Below, in pieces: positions 10,201 through 17,881 of a stretch of 51,426 bases of DNA (positions are counted from its first letter, which is position 1; each line of letters starts with the position of its first letter). The stretch lies in NCBI GenBank assembly GCA_016718605.1, contig JADKCY010000042.1, positions 1-51,426 on the forward strand, given 5' to 3'. The notes beneath the pieces are model-generated. The model did no database searches. It had not been told where the DNA came from and saw only the letters and a list, made by a program, of their open reading frames with translations. The DNA comes from Lysobacterales bacterium. GTDB taxonomy: Bacteria > Pseudomonadota > Gammaproteobacteria > Xanthomonadales > Xanthomonadaceae. The position numbers were made by a program, and so were the translations under genes.

Positions 10201-10393
10201 GCAGTTGCTCGACGTCCTCGGCCGCGAGACCGGGCGATTCGGTGTAGATGTTGACCTGCGCCGGCGTGACATCGGGAAAGGCATCGATCGGCACGTCGCG
10301 TACTGCGCGCGCGCCGAGAAATGCCACCACACCGAACACGATCAGCACCAGGAATTTGTAGCGCAGCGAGAGTTCGACCAGTCGGTTCAGCAC
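7283..10393 (-). CDS. czcA: Heavy-metal efflux RND pump subunit (CzcA type), first copy
   Basis: This roughly 1036-residue inner-membrane proton/metal antiporter is the engine of a tripartite CzcCBA system. I place the start at the GTG at 10393 (LNRLVELSLRYKFLVL), with GGAGG 6 bases upstream, rather than at 10408. The two large periplasmic loops and twelve helices have the normal size, and early signatures DVPIDAFPDVTPAQVNIYTE and PVESAMAGLP are typical of HME-RND pumps. The helix-4 proton-relay segment reads GIGMMVDGAVVMVEN: it has the DGA of Zn/Co/Cd pumps but lacks the preceding DFG Asp, and it does not have the DAA of Cu/Ag pumps. Divalent metals are most likely, with exact specificity open. 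It lies between czcB (72-bp gap) and the PII-like gene (4-bp overlap). Confidence 0.93.
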   Translation of the reverse strand: MLNRLVELSLRYKFLVLIVFGVVAFLGARAVRDVPIDAFPDVTPAQVNIYTESPGLAAEDVEQLLTFPVESAMAGLPKVQEIRSVSLFGLSYVAVYFDDDMDIYFARQLVNERLQEVGDRLPEGYGKPSMGPNASGLGQVFWYTVERAPGVSAEQITDMDLRTWQDWTLRLILRTAPGVDDITSWGGGEREFQVHIDPQRLYARDLGFSDVIDAIAANNGQVGGNVLDVGREQYLVRGLGLLKTGEDIGGIVLKAEDGVPVYIRDVAEVRQAPAPRFGAVTRDGEEVVLGMALARIGENAKDVVEAVKTKLAAVENALPEGMVIKPIYERTDLVNKAVGTATRALIEGSLLVALVLFLFLGELRSALVVIVTLPLAMLIAFIGMGQFGLSANLMSLAGLAIGIGMMVDGAVVMVENAYRIMAERRAHGEKVDRTAAVLAAAHEVANPISFAIMIIIVVFLPLFSLEGLEGKLFKPMAFNIAFAMAGSLILSLTLIPVLAAMILKPGEEKDTRMMAFIKARYRPLLNAALAHKRIVVGSAAAALVLSLALFPLLGKEFMPQLQEGSIMWRVTGIPSTSLDESIRTSKTIAEAFKKFPEVETTLAMIGRAEKGETADVNYMEIYTALHPEEDWTTGRSLKDLEEAMEETLEQVVPNVVPGYTQPIQMRVEELISGVRATLALKLYGEDLIELDRLSAQIKTVLAGVPGVADLSLEANVGKPQIRIEVDRGELARHGMNAEEVLTIVRNGLGGEPVSVLLDGVKRFDIAVRLAEVTRDSVEALRRIPLRAASGALVPLGEVAEVNVAEGYSFVRREQLQRYAVIQMDVRGRDVDSFVQAASAAVKAELDLPPGYWIEWGGAFENQQRALAKLSLIVPITIFFIFVLLYTAFNSIKFAALILANVPFATIGGLLALFVTGQYLSVPSAIGFIAVFGVAMLNGIVLVSFLNEQREKGLSVREAVLQGTALRLRPVLMTASVAVLGLVPMLLSSGVGAETQRPLATVVVGGLLSSTLLTLILLPVLYEWLETRAERKAQEAA

Positions 10394-10465
10394 GAGTGGC
10401 CTCCGCAATGGTCAGCCAGCAGGATCGAGCAGCGCGTCGGCGCGACCTGGGGTTGCAGGTGGGGA

Positions 10466-11647
10466 TCAATGCGCATGACCTTCTCCCAGCTGCGACTTCA
10501 GTTGCTGCGCCTTGAGCACATAGGCGCCTTCGACCACCACTCGATCCCCCTCGCTGAGGCCTTCGAGGATGACGGTCTGATCGCCGATCACCGCACCCGT
10601 GCGCACGGCTACGGCATCGATATCGCCATCGGCGTCCTGACGAAAGGCCACGGTGTCGCCTTCGAGCTGGACCAGGGCCGCGGTCGGCAGCGCCAAAGTC
10701 GCCGGGCCGGCGTCGCCCGCCTGCAGATGCACCTCGACAAAATCGCCGCCGTGCAGCCGGTCGCCCTCGTTGGGCACCTCCAGCCGGACCCGGGCGCTGC
10801 GCGTGGTCTCCGAGGTGTGATGCGCGCGCTGCATCACGGTGCCGACCAGACGCACGTCGCCGAGCACCACCTCGGCGGGGGTGCCGACGGCGATGCGATG
10901 CGCTTGCTCGGCGGGCAGCTTGGCGTCGACCCACACCACCGATTCGTCCACCAGCCGGAATAGCGTGTCGCCGGGCTCGATGCGCTCGCCGATCACGAAG
11001 GCGTCCTGGGTAATCCGGCCGGCGTGCGGCGCGTTGAGCGTGAACTCGCCATCGGCGAGGCCGCGCTGGTGGGCGGACAGCCCATACGCCTTGGCGGTGG
11101 CCCGGGCCTGTTCGGCCGCGATCTGCGCTTCGCTGTAGCGCCGACCGGAGACGGCCTCGCGGCCCAGCGCCTGCACCCGGCTCCACTCCTGTTCGGCAAG
11201 CCGCAGAGCCGCCTGGGCACCGGCCACCTCGACGCTCGACAGCGTCGCCAGCGGCGCGCCGGCAAGGACCTCATCGCCGAGTTTCGCGTGGCGCTTGACC
11301 ACAAGGGCCTCGACGCGCGGCGTGATCAGCGTGGTGCCGTAGGCGTTGTCGACCACTTCGCCGGGAGCACGCAGCGATTCGCTCAAGGCTTGCCGTTGCA
11401 GCGGTGCGATGCGAATGCCGGCGGCGGCAAGGCTCGCCGCGTCCCAGCGCGGCGCGGCATCGCCGTGGTCATCGTGCTCATCATCGGCCCCTGCGTCGTC
11501 GGCATGATCGGCGGCAGGACCGTGATCATCGTCGTGCGCCTCGCTGGCGGCAGGTGGCGTGGCGGCTTGCTGGGCCTCATCGGCGCAACCGCTGACCAGC
11601 AGGAGAGCGATCAGGCACAGGGTGGATGCTCGGGAAAAGGAATTCAT
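10466..11647 (-). CDS. czcB: Periplasmic adaptor (membrane fusion) lipoprotein, CzcB type
   Basis: This 393-residue adaptor links the CzcA pump to the outer-membrane channel. The N-terminus is a lipoprotein signal with a VSGC lipobox (Cys21). Residues about 36-65 are rich in His and Asp (for example HDDDHG and DDEHDDHG), a probable metal-collecting stretch. The lipoyl/barrel-sandwich and alpha-hairpin region follows (AEQEWSRVQALGREAVSGRR), then the beta-barrel and membrane-proximal domains, and the protein ends in a His-containing GEGHAH. Its start overlaps the czcC stop by 4 bp (ATGA). Confidence 0.93.
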   Translation of the reverse strand: MNSFSRASTLCLIALLLVSGCADEAQQAATPPAASEAHDDDHGPAADHADDAGADDEHDDHGDAAPRWDAASLAAAGIRIAPLQRQALSESLRAPGEVVDNAYGTTLITPRVEALVVKRHAKLGDEVLAGAPLATLSSVEVAGAQAALRLAEQEWSRVQALGREAVSGRRYSEAQIAAEQARATAKAYGLSAHQRGLADGEFTLNAPHAGRITQDAFVIGERIEPGDTLFRLVDESVVWVDAKLPAEQAHRIAVGTPAEVVLGDVRLVGTVMQRAHHTSETTRSARVRLEVPNEGDRLHGGDFVEVHLQAGDAGPATLALPTAALVQLEGDTVAFRQDADGDIDAVAVRTGAVIGDQTVILEGLSEGDRVVVEGAYVLKAQQLKSQLGEGHAH

Positions 11648-12921
11648 TGGGCGTTCTCGGAAACGGGGTGATCAAACCCGACCCAGGCATCGAGCCGGCC
11701 GGTCGCATACAGGGCTTCGACAGTGGCACGCGAGGCTTGTGTCTGCAGGTCAGCGCCGGCAAAGGCGGTGTCGAGGGATTGGTTGAGTTGGGTCAGGAAG
11801 TCGGCGGTGCTTACCTCGCCGGCACGCCACAGGCGCTCCAGCAGGTCGGCGCGTTCGATGAGCTGTGGGCCGGGGCCCTGCGACCAGCGCGACCAGGCCT
11901 GGTCCAGCGCTTCCGAGGTGCGCAGGCTGCGTTCCGCCCGAGCACGCAACTCCAGTTCAACCCGCTTCTGCTCGGCCCGCGCCGCCTCGGCGTCAGCCTG
12001 AGCCGCCACGACCTCGGCACGGTACGGATTGCGGAACTGCAGCGGCACGCTGATCGCCACACCGAGCACGTTGTCCGAGGCGGAACCCACGTCGAGGCGA
12101 CCCGCGTTCAGGCTGATCGTCGGGTCCGCCCGGCGCTCGCGCTCGGCAAGGCTCGCCCGACCCTCGGCGGCGGTGGCACTGGCCAGCGCAACCCGGCCTT
12201 CCGGGGTGGCGAATGGATCGAAGCGATCGGTGAGCTGCCCAACGGCTGGCGCAGGGCAATTCCCGTCGACAGGCGCGGCACCAGGATCTCCACCGACCGC
12301 CCGAAAGGCCTCTTCGGCGGCGGCCAGATCACCCAGCAGCGTGGCCTGTTCGGCGTCGGCCTGGTTGCGCGCCAGCAGCGCCAGGTCGCGCTCCAGCGGC
12401 GCGATATCGCCGGCCTGCAGCTGCCGCTCGGCCAGGTCGGCGAAACGCTGCATCAATGCCAGCCGCTGCTCGCCCAGCGCGACACGGGCCAAGGCAGCAC
12501 GCCGCCCCACGGCCGCCAGCAACCACTGCTGAGCGAAGCCACTACGCCGCAGCGCGGCCTCGGCCTCGGCCAGGCTCAGATCGGCAGCGCCTACGGTCTC
12601 GCGCGCGGCACGCTTGCCGGACAGGTCCAGCGTCAGCGACAGGCCGGCGGTCGTGGTGCGCTCATCGCCGTCCCGGTCGTAGGCCAGTTCGAGCTCCGGG
12701 TTGTACAGAGGCTTCGAGGCCGCTTGGGCCCGCGCCCTGGCCGCGGCGAGCGTGGATTCGGTGGCCGCAAAGGCCGGGTGCGCCGACCACGCGCCGCGCA
12801 CGGCACAAGGCAATTCGGCAGGCAGGGTGGACTCAGCGCGCGCCGTTCCGACCGCCAATGCGGTGGACAGCAACGCGCCGCAGGCGAGCGCAGAGGCTCG
12901 CGTTGCAACAGCAAATGACAT
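11644..12921 (-). CDS. czcC: TolC-family outer-membrane channel, CzcC type
   Basis: This 425-residue outer-membrane efflux protein begins with a Sec signal peptide ending near TARAES and carries two repeats of the OEP coiled-coil domain (long Ala/Glu/Arg-rich heptads such as LAERQLQAGDIAPLERDLALL). It is the exit duct of the CzcCBA complex. The ATG at 12921 is preceded by AAGGA. The gene follows a 66-bp gap after the czcI-like gene that contains a strong hairpin, and runs directly into czcB. Confidence 0.92.
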   Translation of the reverse strand: MSFAVATRASALACGALLSTALAVGTARAESTLPAELPCAVRGAWSAHPAFAATESTLAAARARAQAASKPLYNPELELAYDRDGDERTTTAGLSLTLDLSGKRAARETVGAADLSLAEAEAALRRSGFAQQWLLAAVGRRAALARVALGEQRLALMQRFADLAERQLQAGDIAPLERDLALLARNQADAEQATLLGDLAAAEEAFRAVGGDPGAAPVDGNCPAPAVGQLTDRFDPFATPEGRVALASATAAEGRASLAERERRADPTISLNAGRLDVGSASDNVLGVAISVPLQFRNPYRAEVVAAQADAEAARAEQKRVELELRARAERSLRTSEALDQAWSRWSQGPGPQLIERADLLERLWRAGEVSTADFLTQLNQSLDTAFAGADLQTQASRATVEALYATGRLDAWVGFDHPVSENAQ

Positions 12922-12948
12922 GGACTGATCCTTGGACGAACGGCAATG

Positions 12949-12971
12949 CTCATCGCGCCTGGCGCGATGAG
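12949..12971. other. Perfect 11-bp hairpin between czcI-like gene and czcC
   Basis: CTCATCGCGCC (12949-12959) and GGCGCGATGAG (12961-12971) are perfect reverse complements around one central base. The stem lies in the 66-bp gap between two genes of the same operon and has no run of T after it on either strand. It could be an mRNA processing or stability element, an attenuator, or a protein-binding palindrome. Confidence 0.6.
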
Positions 12972-12987
12972 TACGGTCGGCGTGGGA

Positions 12988-13371
12988 TCAGGCGATCGGG
13001 GGTCTCAGCTCACGTGCTGGAGGCACGTCACTGTGCCTGTGGTTCCACCGTGGAGCCATAACGCCAGGCTCGGTCACGGCCATCGGCTCAGGCGGGGTAG
13101 GCAACGCGGCGGGGAAATGGCAGCCGCAGTGCAGGCAGTGGCCGGACAGATTCGGCTCCGGGGAATCAGGCGCCGAATCCGAAGACGCATCAAGCGTGCT
13201 GACCACGGCATGCCCGTCGGCCTGTCCAGACAGGAGTTCGGCGAGATCACTGGGCTCACACGCCGCCACCATGCCCAGCCGCAGCACGAATACCGCCAAG
13301 GCGAACGCCGCCAAACGCACCGAACGGCGCAACGTGGCAAGGCTGAAATAGGGCGATTGGCGGCGGATCAT
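12988..13371 (-). CDS. Small exported Cys/His protein heading the czc operon (CzcI-like)
   Basis: This 127-residue protein has a hydrophobic N-terminal segment (SVRLAAFALAVFVLRLGMVAA) that acts as signal or anchor, a Cys directly after it, and a GHCLHCGCHFP cluster near residue 80. Small periplasmic CzcI-type proteins with metal ligands often lead czc operons and dampen or tune induction. The assignment to that role rests on position, size and the Cys/His cluster, not on clear sequence identity. The gene is divergent from the copL-like gene with 179 bp between them. Confidence 0.65.
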   Translation of the reverse strand: MIRRQSPYFSLATLRRSVRLAAFALAVFVLRLGMVAACEPSDLAELLSGQADGHAVVSTLDASSDSAPDSPEPNLSGHCLHCGCHFPAALPTPPEPMAVTEPGVMAPRWNHRHSDVPPARELRPPIA

Positions 13372-13377
13372 CGGCGC

Positions 13378-13397
13378 GTAGGCTATCCGAAGCCTAC
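13378..13397. promoter_or_regulatory. Palindrome in the czc/copL divergent promoter region
   Basis: GTAGGCT (13378-13384) and AGCCTAC (13391-13397) form a perfect 7-bp inverted repeat with a 6-base spacer. It is 6 bp upstream of the czcI-like start codon and within the 179-bp region between two divergent metal operons. A regulator-binding site or a 5' leader stem are both possible. No cognate regulator gene is adjacent. Confidence 0.45.
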
Positions 13398-13550
13398 GGG
13401 GCTACACAATTTCAATATGGCATCGACGATCGCGACACCCGAACAGGATAGTACTGGCGGGCCGCGCCGGATCGAACCGGTTCAATGGCCGCCACTGAAT
13501 TTATCCATCATGTTGAAACTTTCCCCGGTCCGGCGCAGTCTGTTGAGGCC

Positions 13551-13964
13551 ATGTCCCGCCCACTACTCCATATCGTCCTTGCGCTGACGCTCATCCTGAA
13601 CGGGATCTCAGCGCCGTGGGCGATGGCGCGCATGGATCATAGCGATCACGGTGCGAGCGGCGACCACGCGGCTCACGGTGATGTCGAGCAGTCGCCCGCA
13701 CACGATCCGATGGCGCACCATGGCCATCACAACCATGCGAACGTGGTTGGCGACCTGGGTTCGATGCTGGACCCCGTGCCCTTGGACGACGGCAATTGCT
13801 GCGACGGGACGTCCTGCCAGTGCGGCTGCGTGTTGCCTCCCGTGTTGGCGCTGCGCATGCTGGCTGTGATCGCGGCGCCCATCGGTGTACCGGCCTTCGT
13901 CGCAGCCGAATCGCACCTCGTCCGCAACCGGACTTCTCCACCCCTCAGACCCCCGGCGGCCTGA
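13551..13964 (+). CDS. copL: CopL-like small metal-binding regulatory protein
   Basis: I choose the start at 13551 (MSRPLLHIVLALTLILNG), which begins a clean signal peptide; an upstream in-frame ATG at 13485 would add 22 residues in front of it. The 137-residue product is rich in His in the middle (MDHSDHGASGDHAAHGD, then AHHGHHNHANV) and has a Cys cluster CCDGTSCQCGC, then a hydrophobic segment. This is the layout of CopL, which in Xanthomonas precedes copAB and is needed for copper-induced expression. It leads the plus-strand copper module here. The symbol is by resemblance. Confidence 0.7.
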   Translation: MSRPLLHIVLALTLILNGISAPWAMARMDHSDHGASGDHAAHGDVEQSPAHDPMAHHGHHNHANVVGDLGSMLDPVPLDDGNCCDGTSCQCGCVLPPVLALRMLAVIAAPIGVPAFVAAESHLVRNRTSPPLRPPAA

Positions 13965-14065
13965 CGGCCTGACGATCGCCCGTGCGGGCGCCGTTCGGCG
14001 TTCGTGCGCCCGTTGTCACTGCCGCTGCGCGCACCCTGCCGGCGGCCGTCCGAGAGGATGAGTTC

Positions 14066-15772
14066 ATGCCATTGCCCTTACGTTCCGTCGCGGTCGCCGC
14101 GGCGGCGCTCGCGTTGGCCGGTTGTGCCAGCCTGCCCAATGAGCGTGGGTACGCCGAAACCCGCGCGCTCATCAACGCCCAGCGCCCGCTGCCGGCCGAC
14201 TGGTCGCCGCTTGATCGCGTCGCGACGCCCGATATCCCCGCCACCCCCATGGGCGTCGACGACGCCGTGCGGCGGGCTTTCTTCCATAACCCACGCATTC
14301 GCGAGGCCTATGCGCGCCTAGGCATCGGCCGTGCCGAGCTCGAGGAGGCGCGCCGCCTCGCCAATCCAACTTTCGGATTCGCCCGGCTCACTGCGCAAAG
14401 CGGTGACGGAAGCCAAATCACCCGAAGCCTCTCGCTTGGACTGACAGACCTCCTGCTGCTGCCCGCACGCAAGCGACTGGCCGAGGGCGAGCTTGAGCGC
14501 CTGCAGAAGGCGGTCGCCGGCGAGGTGCTGGCCTTGGCCACCGAGGTCGAGGTCGCCTGGTACGAGGCAGTCGGTGCGGGGCAGATTGCGGCCATGCGTG
14601 ACTTGGTCGCCCAGGCCGCCGAGCGCTCCGCCGAACTGGCCCAGCGATTCTTCGACGCCGGCAACATCAACCGGCTGCAGCTTGAGCAGGAGCACGCCGC
14701 GGCCACGCAGGCCCGTATCGAGGCGCTGGCGGCAGGCGCGGACGCGCTGCGCGCGCGCAGCGCTCTTGGTGGCCTGATCGGACTGCCAAGCGATGCGGAC
14801 TGGCGTCTCCAGACGCAGCTGCCAGCGCCGCTGGCGGTTGCGTTCTCGGCCGACACCTTGATTCCGTTGGCGCTGGAGACACGGCTGGATCTCACCGCCG
14901 CGCAGCAGGCCGTGGCACTGCGCGAGGATGCGCTCGGCGTGACCCGGCGTTGGCGCTGGTTCGGCACCGTCGAGGTGGGCTACGAGCGCGAGCGGGAGTT
15001 CGATGGCGGCGTCTCGCGCGGCCCTTCCGTATCCCTCGGGCTGCCGCTGTTCAACCAGGGTCAGGGCGCGCTGGAACGCGCGCAGGCCGAACTGCTGCAG
15101 GCGCGCGCCGACCTGGATGCGCAGGTGCTCGCCGTGCACAACGCCGCACACCTTGGCATTGAGCGACTGACGGTGGCGGCGACCATCGCCGAGCGCTACC
15201 GCAGCGAACTGGTGCCGCGGCGTGAAGCCATCGTGGCGCGTACCCAGGAACGGGTGAACTTCATGCTGGTGGGCGTCTTCGAACTGCTCCTCGCCAAGCA
15301 GCAGGAATACGACGCCTTCCAGGCCTATCTGGAAGCGGTGCGCGACTACTGGACCGCCCGTGCGGAACTGCGCGGCGCGGTGGGTGGACGCTTGCCCGAT
15401 GACGATCAGCCACTGCCGCCCACGGTCGGCGTCGAGGCGATCCTGCCGGCAGCATCCGCCTCCCCCATGGATCACGGCGCGCACGGCATGCCCTCCGAGT
15501 CCGAAGCGGATCCGCACGCCGGGCATCGCATGCCCGAGGCGCCGTCCGCGCACGATGTCGATCCGCATGAGGGACATGACATGCCGAAGCCGAAATCCGC
15601 CCAAGAGAGCGATCCGCATGCTGGGCATGGCTCGAACGCAGCGGAACCCGTCGATCCGCACGCAGGCCATCGCCAGACCGCCCCCGAACGCGACCCTCCT
15701 GCCACACCCCAGACCGACGAAAGCGCTGACGCGCATTCCGATCACGATCACGACCACGGAGACCGGCCATGA
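14066..15772 (+). CDS. TolC-family lipoprotein with His/Met-rich metal-binding tail
   Basis: The start at 14066 (MPLPLRSVAVAAAALALAGC) gives a lipoprotein signal; the upstream start at 13982 lacks one. Residues about 60-450 are an outer-membrane efflux protein domain with two coiled-coil halves (for example AQRFFDAGNINRLQLEQEHA and ERVNFMLVGVFELLLAKQQE). The last roughly 100 residues are a hydrophilic extension with repeated DPHAGHxMP units at 17-residue spacing and an HSDHDHDHGD terminus. The position between copL and the multicopper oxidase is where a CopB outer-membrane protein is expected in copLAB operons, so this may replace CopB. Its stop overlaps the oxidase start by 4 bp. A function as copper exporter or periplasmic copper sink is inference. 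Confidence 0.8.
   Translation: MPLPLRSVAVAAAALALAGCASLPNERGYAETRALINAQRPLPADWSPLDRVATPDIPATPMGVDDAVRRAFFHNPRIREAYARLGIGRAELEEARRLANPTFGFARLTAQSGDGSQITRSLSLGLTDLLLLPARKRLAEGELERLQKAVAGEVLALATEVEVAWYEAVGAGQIAAMRDLVAQAAERSAELAQRFFDAGNINRLQLEQEHAAATQARIEALAAGADALRARSALGGLIGLPSDADWRLQTQLPAPLAVAFSADTLIPLALETRLDLTAAQQAVALREDALGVTRRWRWFGTVEVGYEREREFDGGVSRGPSVSLGLPLFNQGQGALERAQAELLQARADLDAQVLAVHNAAHLGIERLTVAATIAERYRSELVPRREAIVARTQERVNFMLVGVFELLLAKQQEYDAFQAYLEAVRDYWTARAELRGAVGGRLPDDDQPLPPTVGVEAILPAASASPMDHGAHGMPSESEADPHAGHRMPEAPSAHDVDPHEGHDMPKPKSAQESDPHAGHGSNAAEPVDPHAGHRQTAPERDPPATPQTDESADAHSDHDHDHGDRP
15509..15676 (+). repeat. Tandem coding repeat for DPHAGH metal-binding units
   Basis: GATCCGCA-type units encoding DPHAGH or DPHEGH start at 15509, 15560, 15611 and 15653, so the spacing is 51, 51 and 42 bases. 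The first two are followed by xMP. They lie in the tail of the TolC-like gene. The exact 51-base period suggests expansion by duplication. Confidence 0.8.
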
Positions 15773-17163
15773 ATCTCTCTCGACGCAACTGGTTCACCTG
15801 GGCGGGCGCAGGGGCGCTGGCACCGCTGGCATTCTGGGGACGGCGCGCCTTGGCGCAAGACCATTCGCAGCATCGTCCGCCGGAACCGTCCGACGCTCCG
15901 CCCCGTTCCGCGTCGGCGCGCGGCTACACGCCGGTGCGCACCCTCAACGGCTGGACGCTGCCGCATCGCATGGTCGACGGCGTGAAGGAGTTCCATCTCG
16001 TCGCCGAGGAGATCGAGCACGAGTTCGCGCCGGGATGCCGCGCCAAGTGCTGGGGCTACAACGGCACCACGCCGGGGCCCACCATCGAGGCGGTCGAGGG
16101 CGACCGGGTACGCATCTACGTGACCAACCGCTTGCCCGAGCACACCAGCGTGCATTGGCATGGCCTGCTGCTGCCGTCGGGCATGGATGGCGTGGGCGGG
16201 CTCAGTCAGCCGCATATCCAGCCGGGCGAAACCTACGTCTACGAGTTCACCCTGCGCCAGCACGGTACCCACATGTACCACCCGCACGCCGACGAGATGG
16301 TGCAGATGGCGGTCGGCATGATGGGCATGTTCATCATTCACCCCAAGGACGGTGAGCTCGAGCGTATCGACCGCGACTACGTCGTGTTGCTGCACAACTG
16401 GGCGTTGCACCCAGGCACCTACCGCCCGGACCCCTCGGTGATGGTCGACTTCGACCTGTGGACGATGAACAGCAAGGTCTTCCCGGCAATCGAACCCCTC
16501 GTTGCGCGAACCGGCGAGCGCGTGCGCGTGCGGATCGGCAACCTGTCGATGTGGAACCACCCAATCCACATGCACGGCGTGCAGTTTCACATCACCGGCT
16601 CGGACGGTGGCCGTTGGGCCAAGGGCCTGTGGCGACCCGAGACCACTGAGATCGTTGGCGTCGGCCAGACCCGCGATCTGGAATTCGTCGCCGTGCCCGG
16701 CGACTGGGCTTTCCACTGCCACATGTCGCATCACACGATGAATGCGATGGGACACGAGATTCCGAACACGCTCGGCGTCGACCAGTCCGGCGTGGAAGCG
16801 GAGATCCGCAAGCTGCTGCCGGGCTATATGGCGATGGGACAAGGCGGCATGGCCGAGCACCAGGAGCACACGGATTCTGGCCACATGACCGGCCCCGAGA
16901 ACACCCTGCCGATGATGATGGGCAAGGGGCCGTTCGGAAATCTCGAGATGGGCGGCATGTTTACCGTTGTCAAGGTGCGTGACGACCTGGCCGTCGGTGA
17001 CTACCGCGACCCGGGCTGGTATCCGAACCCCAAGGGCACGGTCGCCCATCGCATCAGCGCCGATCCGGATTTCGGGGCGCCCACTAGGCGTGGTCCACCG
17101 CCCGGCCCGCCAGCCAAGCTCAAGGCCAAACCGATGGACCACTCCACGATGAAGCACGGCTGA
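15769..17163 (+). CDS. Periplasmic multicopper oxidase (CopA/CueO group)
   Basis: This 464-residue enzyme would oxidise Cu(I) to the less toxic Cu(II) in the periplasm. An N-terminal SRRNWFTWAGAGAL with a twin Arg marks Tat export, as needed for a folded copper protein. The four copper motifs are present in order: HWHG (129-132), HMYHPHAD (around 168-175), HPIHMHG (264-270) and HCHMSHH (316-322) with Met327 as a type 1 copper axial ligand candidate. A Met/His-rich C-terminal part (GHMTGPENTLPMMMGK, PMDHSTMKHG) may collect copper. It overlaps the TolC-like gene by 4 bp and is followed after 10 bp by a cytochrome c. Shorter than classic CopA (about 600), nearer to the CueO/laccase size. Confidence 0.93.
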   Translation: MNLSRRNWFTWAGAGALAPLAFWGRRALAQDHSQHRPPEPSDAPPRSASARGYTPVRTLNGWTLPHRMVDGVKEFHLVAEEIEHEFAPGCRAKCWGYNGTTPGPTIEAVEGDRVRIYVTNRLPEHTSVHWHGLLLPSGMDGVGGLSQPHIQPGETYVYEFTLRQHGTHMYHPHADEMVQMAVGMMGMFIIHPKDGELERIDRDYVVLLHNWALHPGTYRPDPSVMVDFDLWTMNSKVFPAIEPLVARTGERVRVRIGNLSMWNHPIHMHGVQFHITGSDGGRWAKGLWRPETTEIVGVGQTRDLEFVAVPGDWAFHCHMSHHTMNAMGHEIPNTLGVDQSGVEAEIRKLLPGYMAMGQGGMAEHQEHTDSGHMTGPENTLPMMMGKGPFGNLEMGGMFTVVKVRDDLAVGDYRDPGWYPNPKGTVAHRISADPDFGAPTRRGPPPGPPAKLKAKPMDHSTMKHG

Positions 17164-17173
17164 GGAGACGACC

Positions 17174-17833
17174 ATGAAACTGCTCAAGTCTCTCGTTGTT
17201 CTGGCGCTCGTCGGCATTGCCATTGCCGCTGCCGTCGTTTGGAGCGGCGCCTATAACGTCGGCGCCGATGATCCGCACTGGTCTGCGACTTATCGCGTGC
17301 TGGAGGTGGCGCGCCAGCGCTCGATCGCCGTCCGCGCGGCAGACATCGAGGTGCCCGACCTGTCCGACGCCGAACTGATCCGTAGCGGCGCCGGCAACTA
17401 CAGCGCCATGTGCGTGACCTGTCATCTCAGCCCCGACGCGGCAGAAACCGAGCTCAGCATCGGCCTGTATCCGCGCCCGCCGCGCTGGGATGCGCTGGGC
17501 CAGACCGATGCGCGTGAGGCCTTCTGGGTGCTCAAGCACGGTATCAAGGCCTCGGGCATGCCGGCCTGGGGCAAGAGCATGGACGACCGCTACCTGTGGG
17601 GCATGGTCGCCTTCATGCAGCAATTCCCAAGTATGACCGCCGCGCAATACAGCGCCCAGGTTGCGGCCAGCGATGGCCATAGCCACGGCGGCGGCGAGAC
17701 CGATGTCGGCGGCGGCGATCCGCATGCAGGACACGACGTTTCAAATGCCGAGCGTTCGTCCTTCGAGCCCGTCGACGATCCGATGGCGACGCCCTCCGGC
17801 GAGGAGCACAGCGATGATGGCCACGACCACTGA
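17174..17833 (+). CDS. Membrane-anchored cytochrome c with His-rich tail
   Basis: This 219-residue protein has an uncleaved N-terminal anchor or signal (residues 5-23), one c-type heme site CVTCH (80-84) and a probable axial Met129 in KASGMPAWG. After about residue 165 it ends in a His/Gly/Asp-rich tail containing DPHAGHD and EHSDDGHDH, like the TolC-like protein upstream. Directly behind the multicopper oxidase, it could carry electrons taken from Cu(I) to or from the respiratory chain. That coupling is inference. Confidence 0.88.
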   Translation: MKLLKSLVVLALVGIAIAAAVVWSGAYNVGADDPHWSATYRVLEVARQRSIAVRAADIEVPDLSDAELIRSGAGNYSAMCVTCHLSPDAAETELSIGLYPRPPRWDALGQTDAREAFWVLKHGIKASGMPAWGKSMDDRYLWGMVAFMQQFPSMTAAQYSAQVAASDGHSHGGGETDVGGGDPHAGHDVSNAERSSFEPVDDPMATPSGEEHSDDGHDH

Positions 17834-17881
17834 GTTACCCACCCACGAGGTCCTGCACCTCACCACACCCTGGAGAAACCC

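Noticed and set aside
7511..10963. A 1150-codon open frame on the plus strand across czcA and czcB
   Set aside because: It is antisense to well-supported pump genes in GC-rich DNA, is full of His/Arg/Gln, and matches no family. Several other long plus-strand frames opposite czcA2 and cusA have the same cause.
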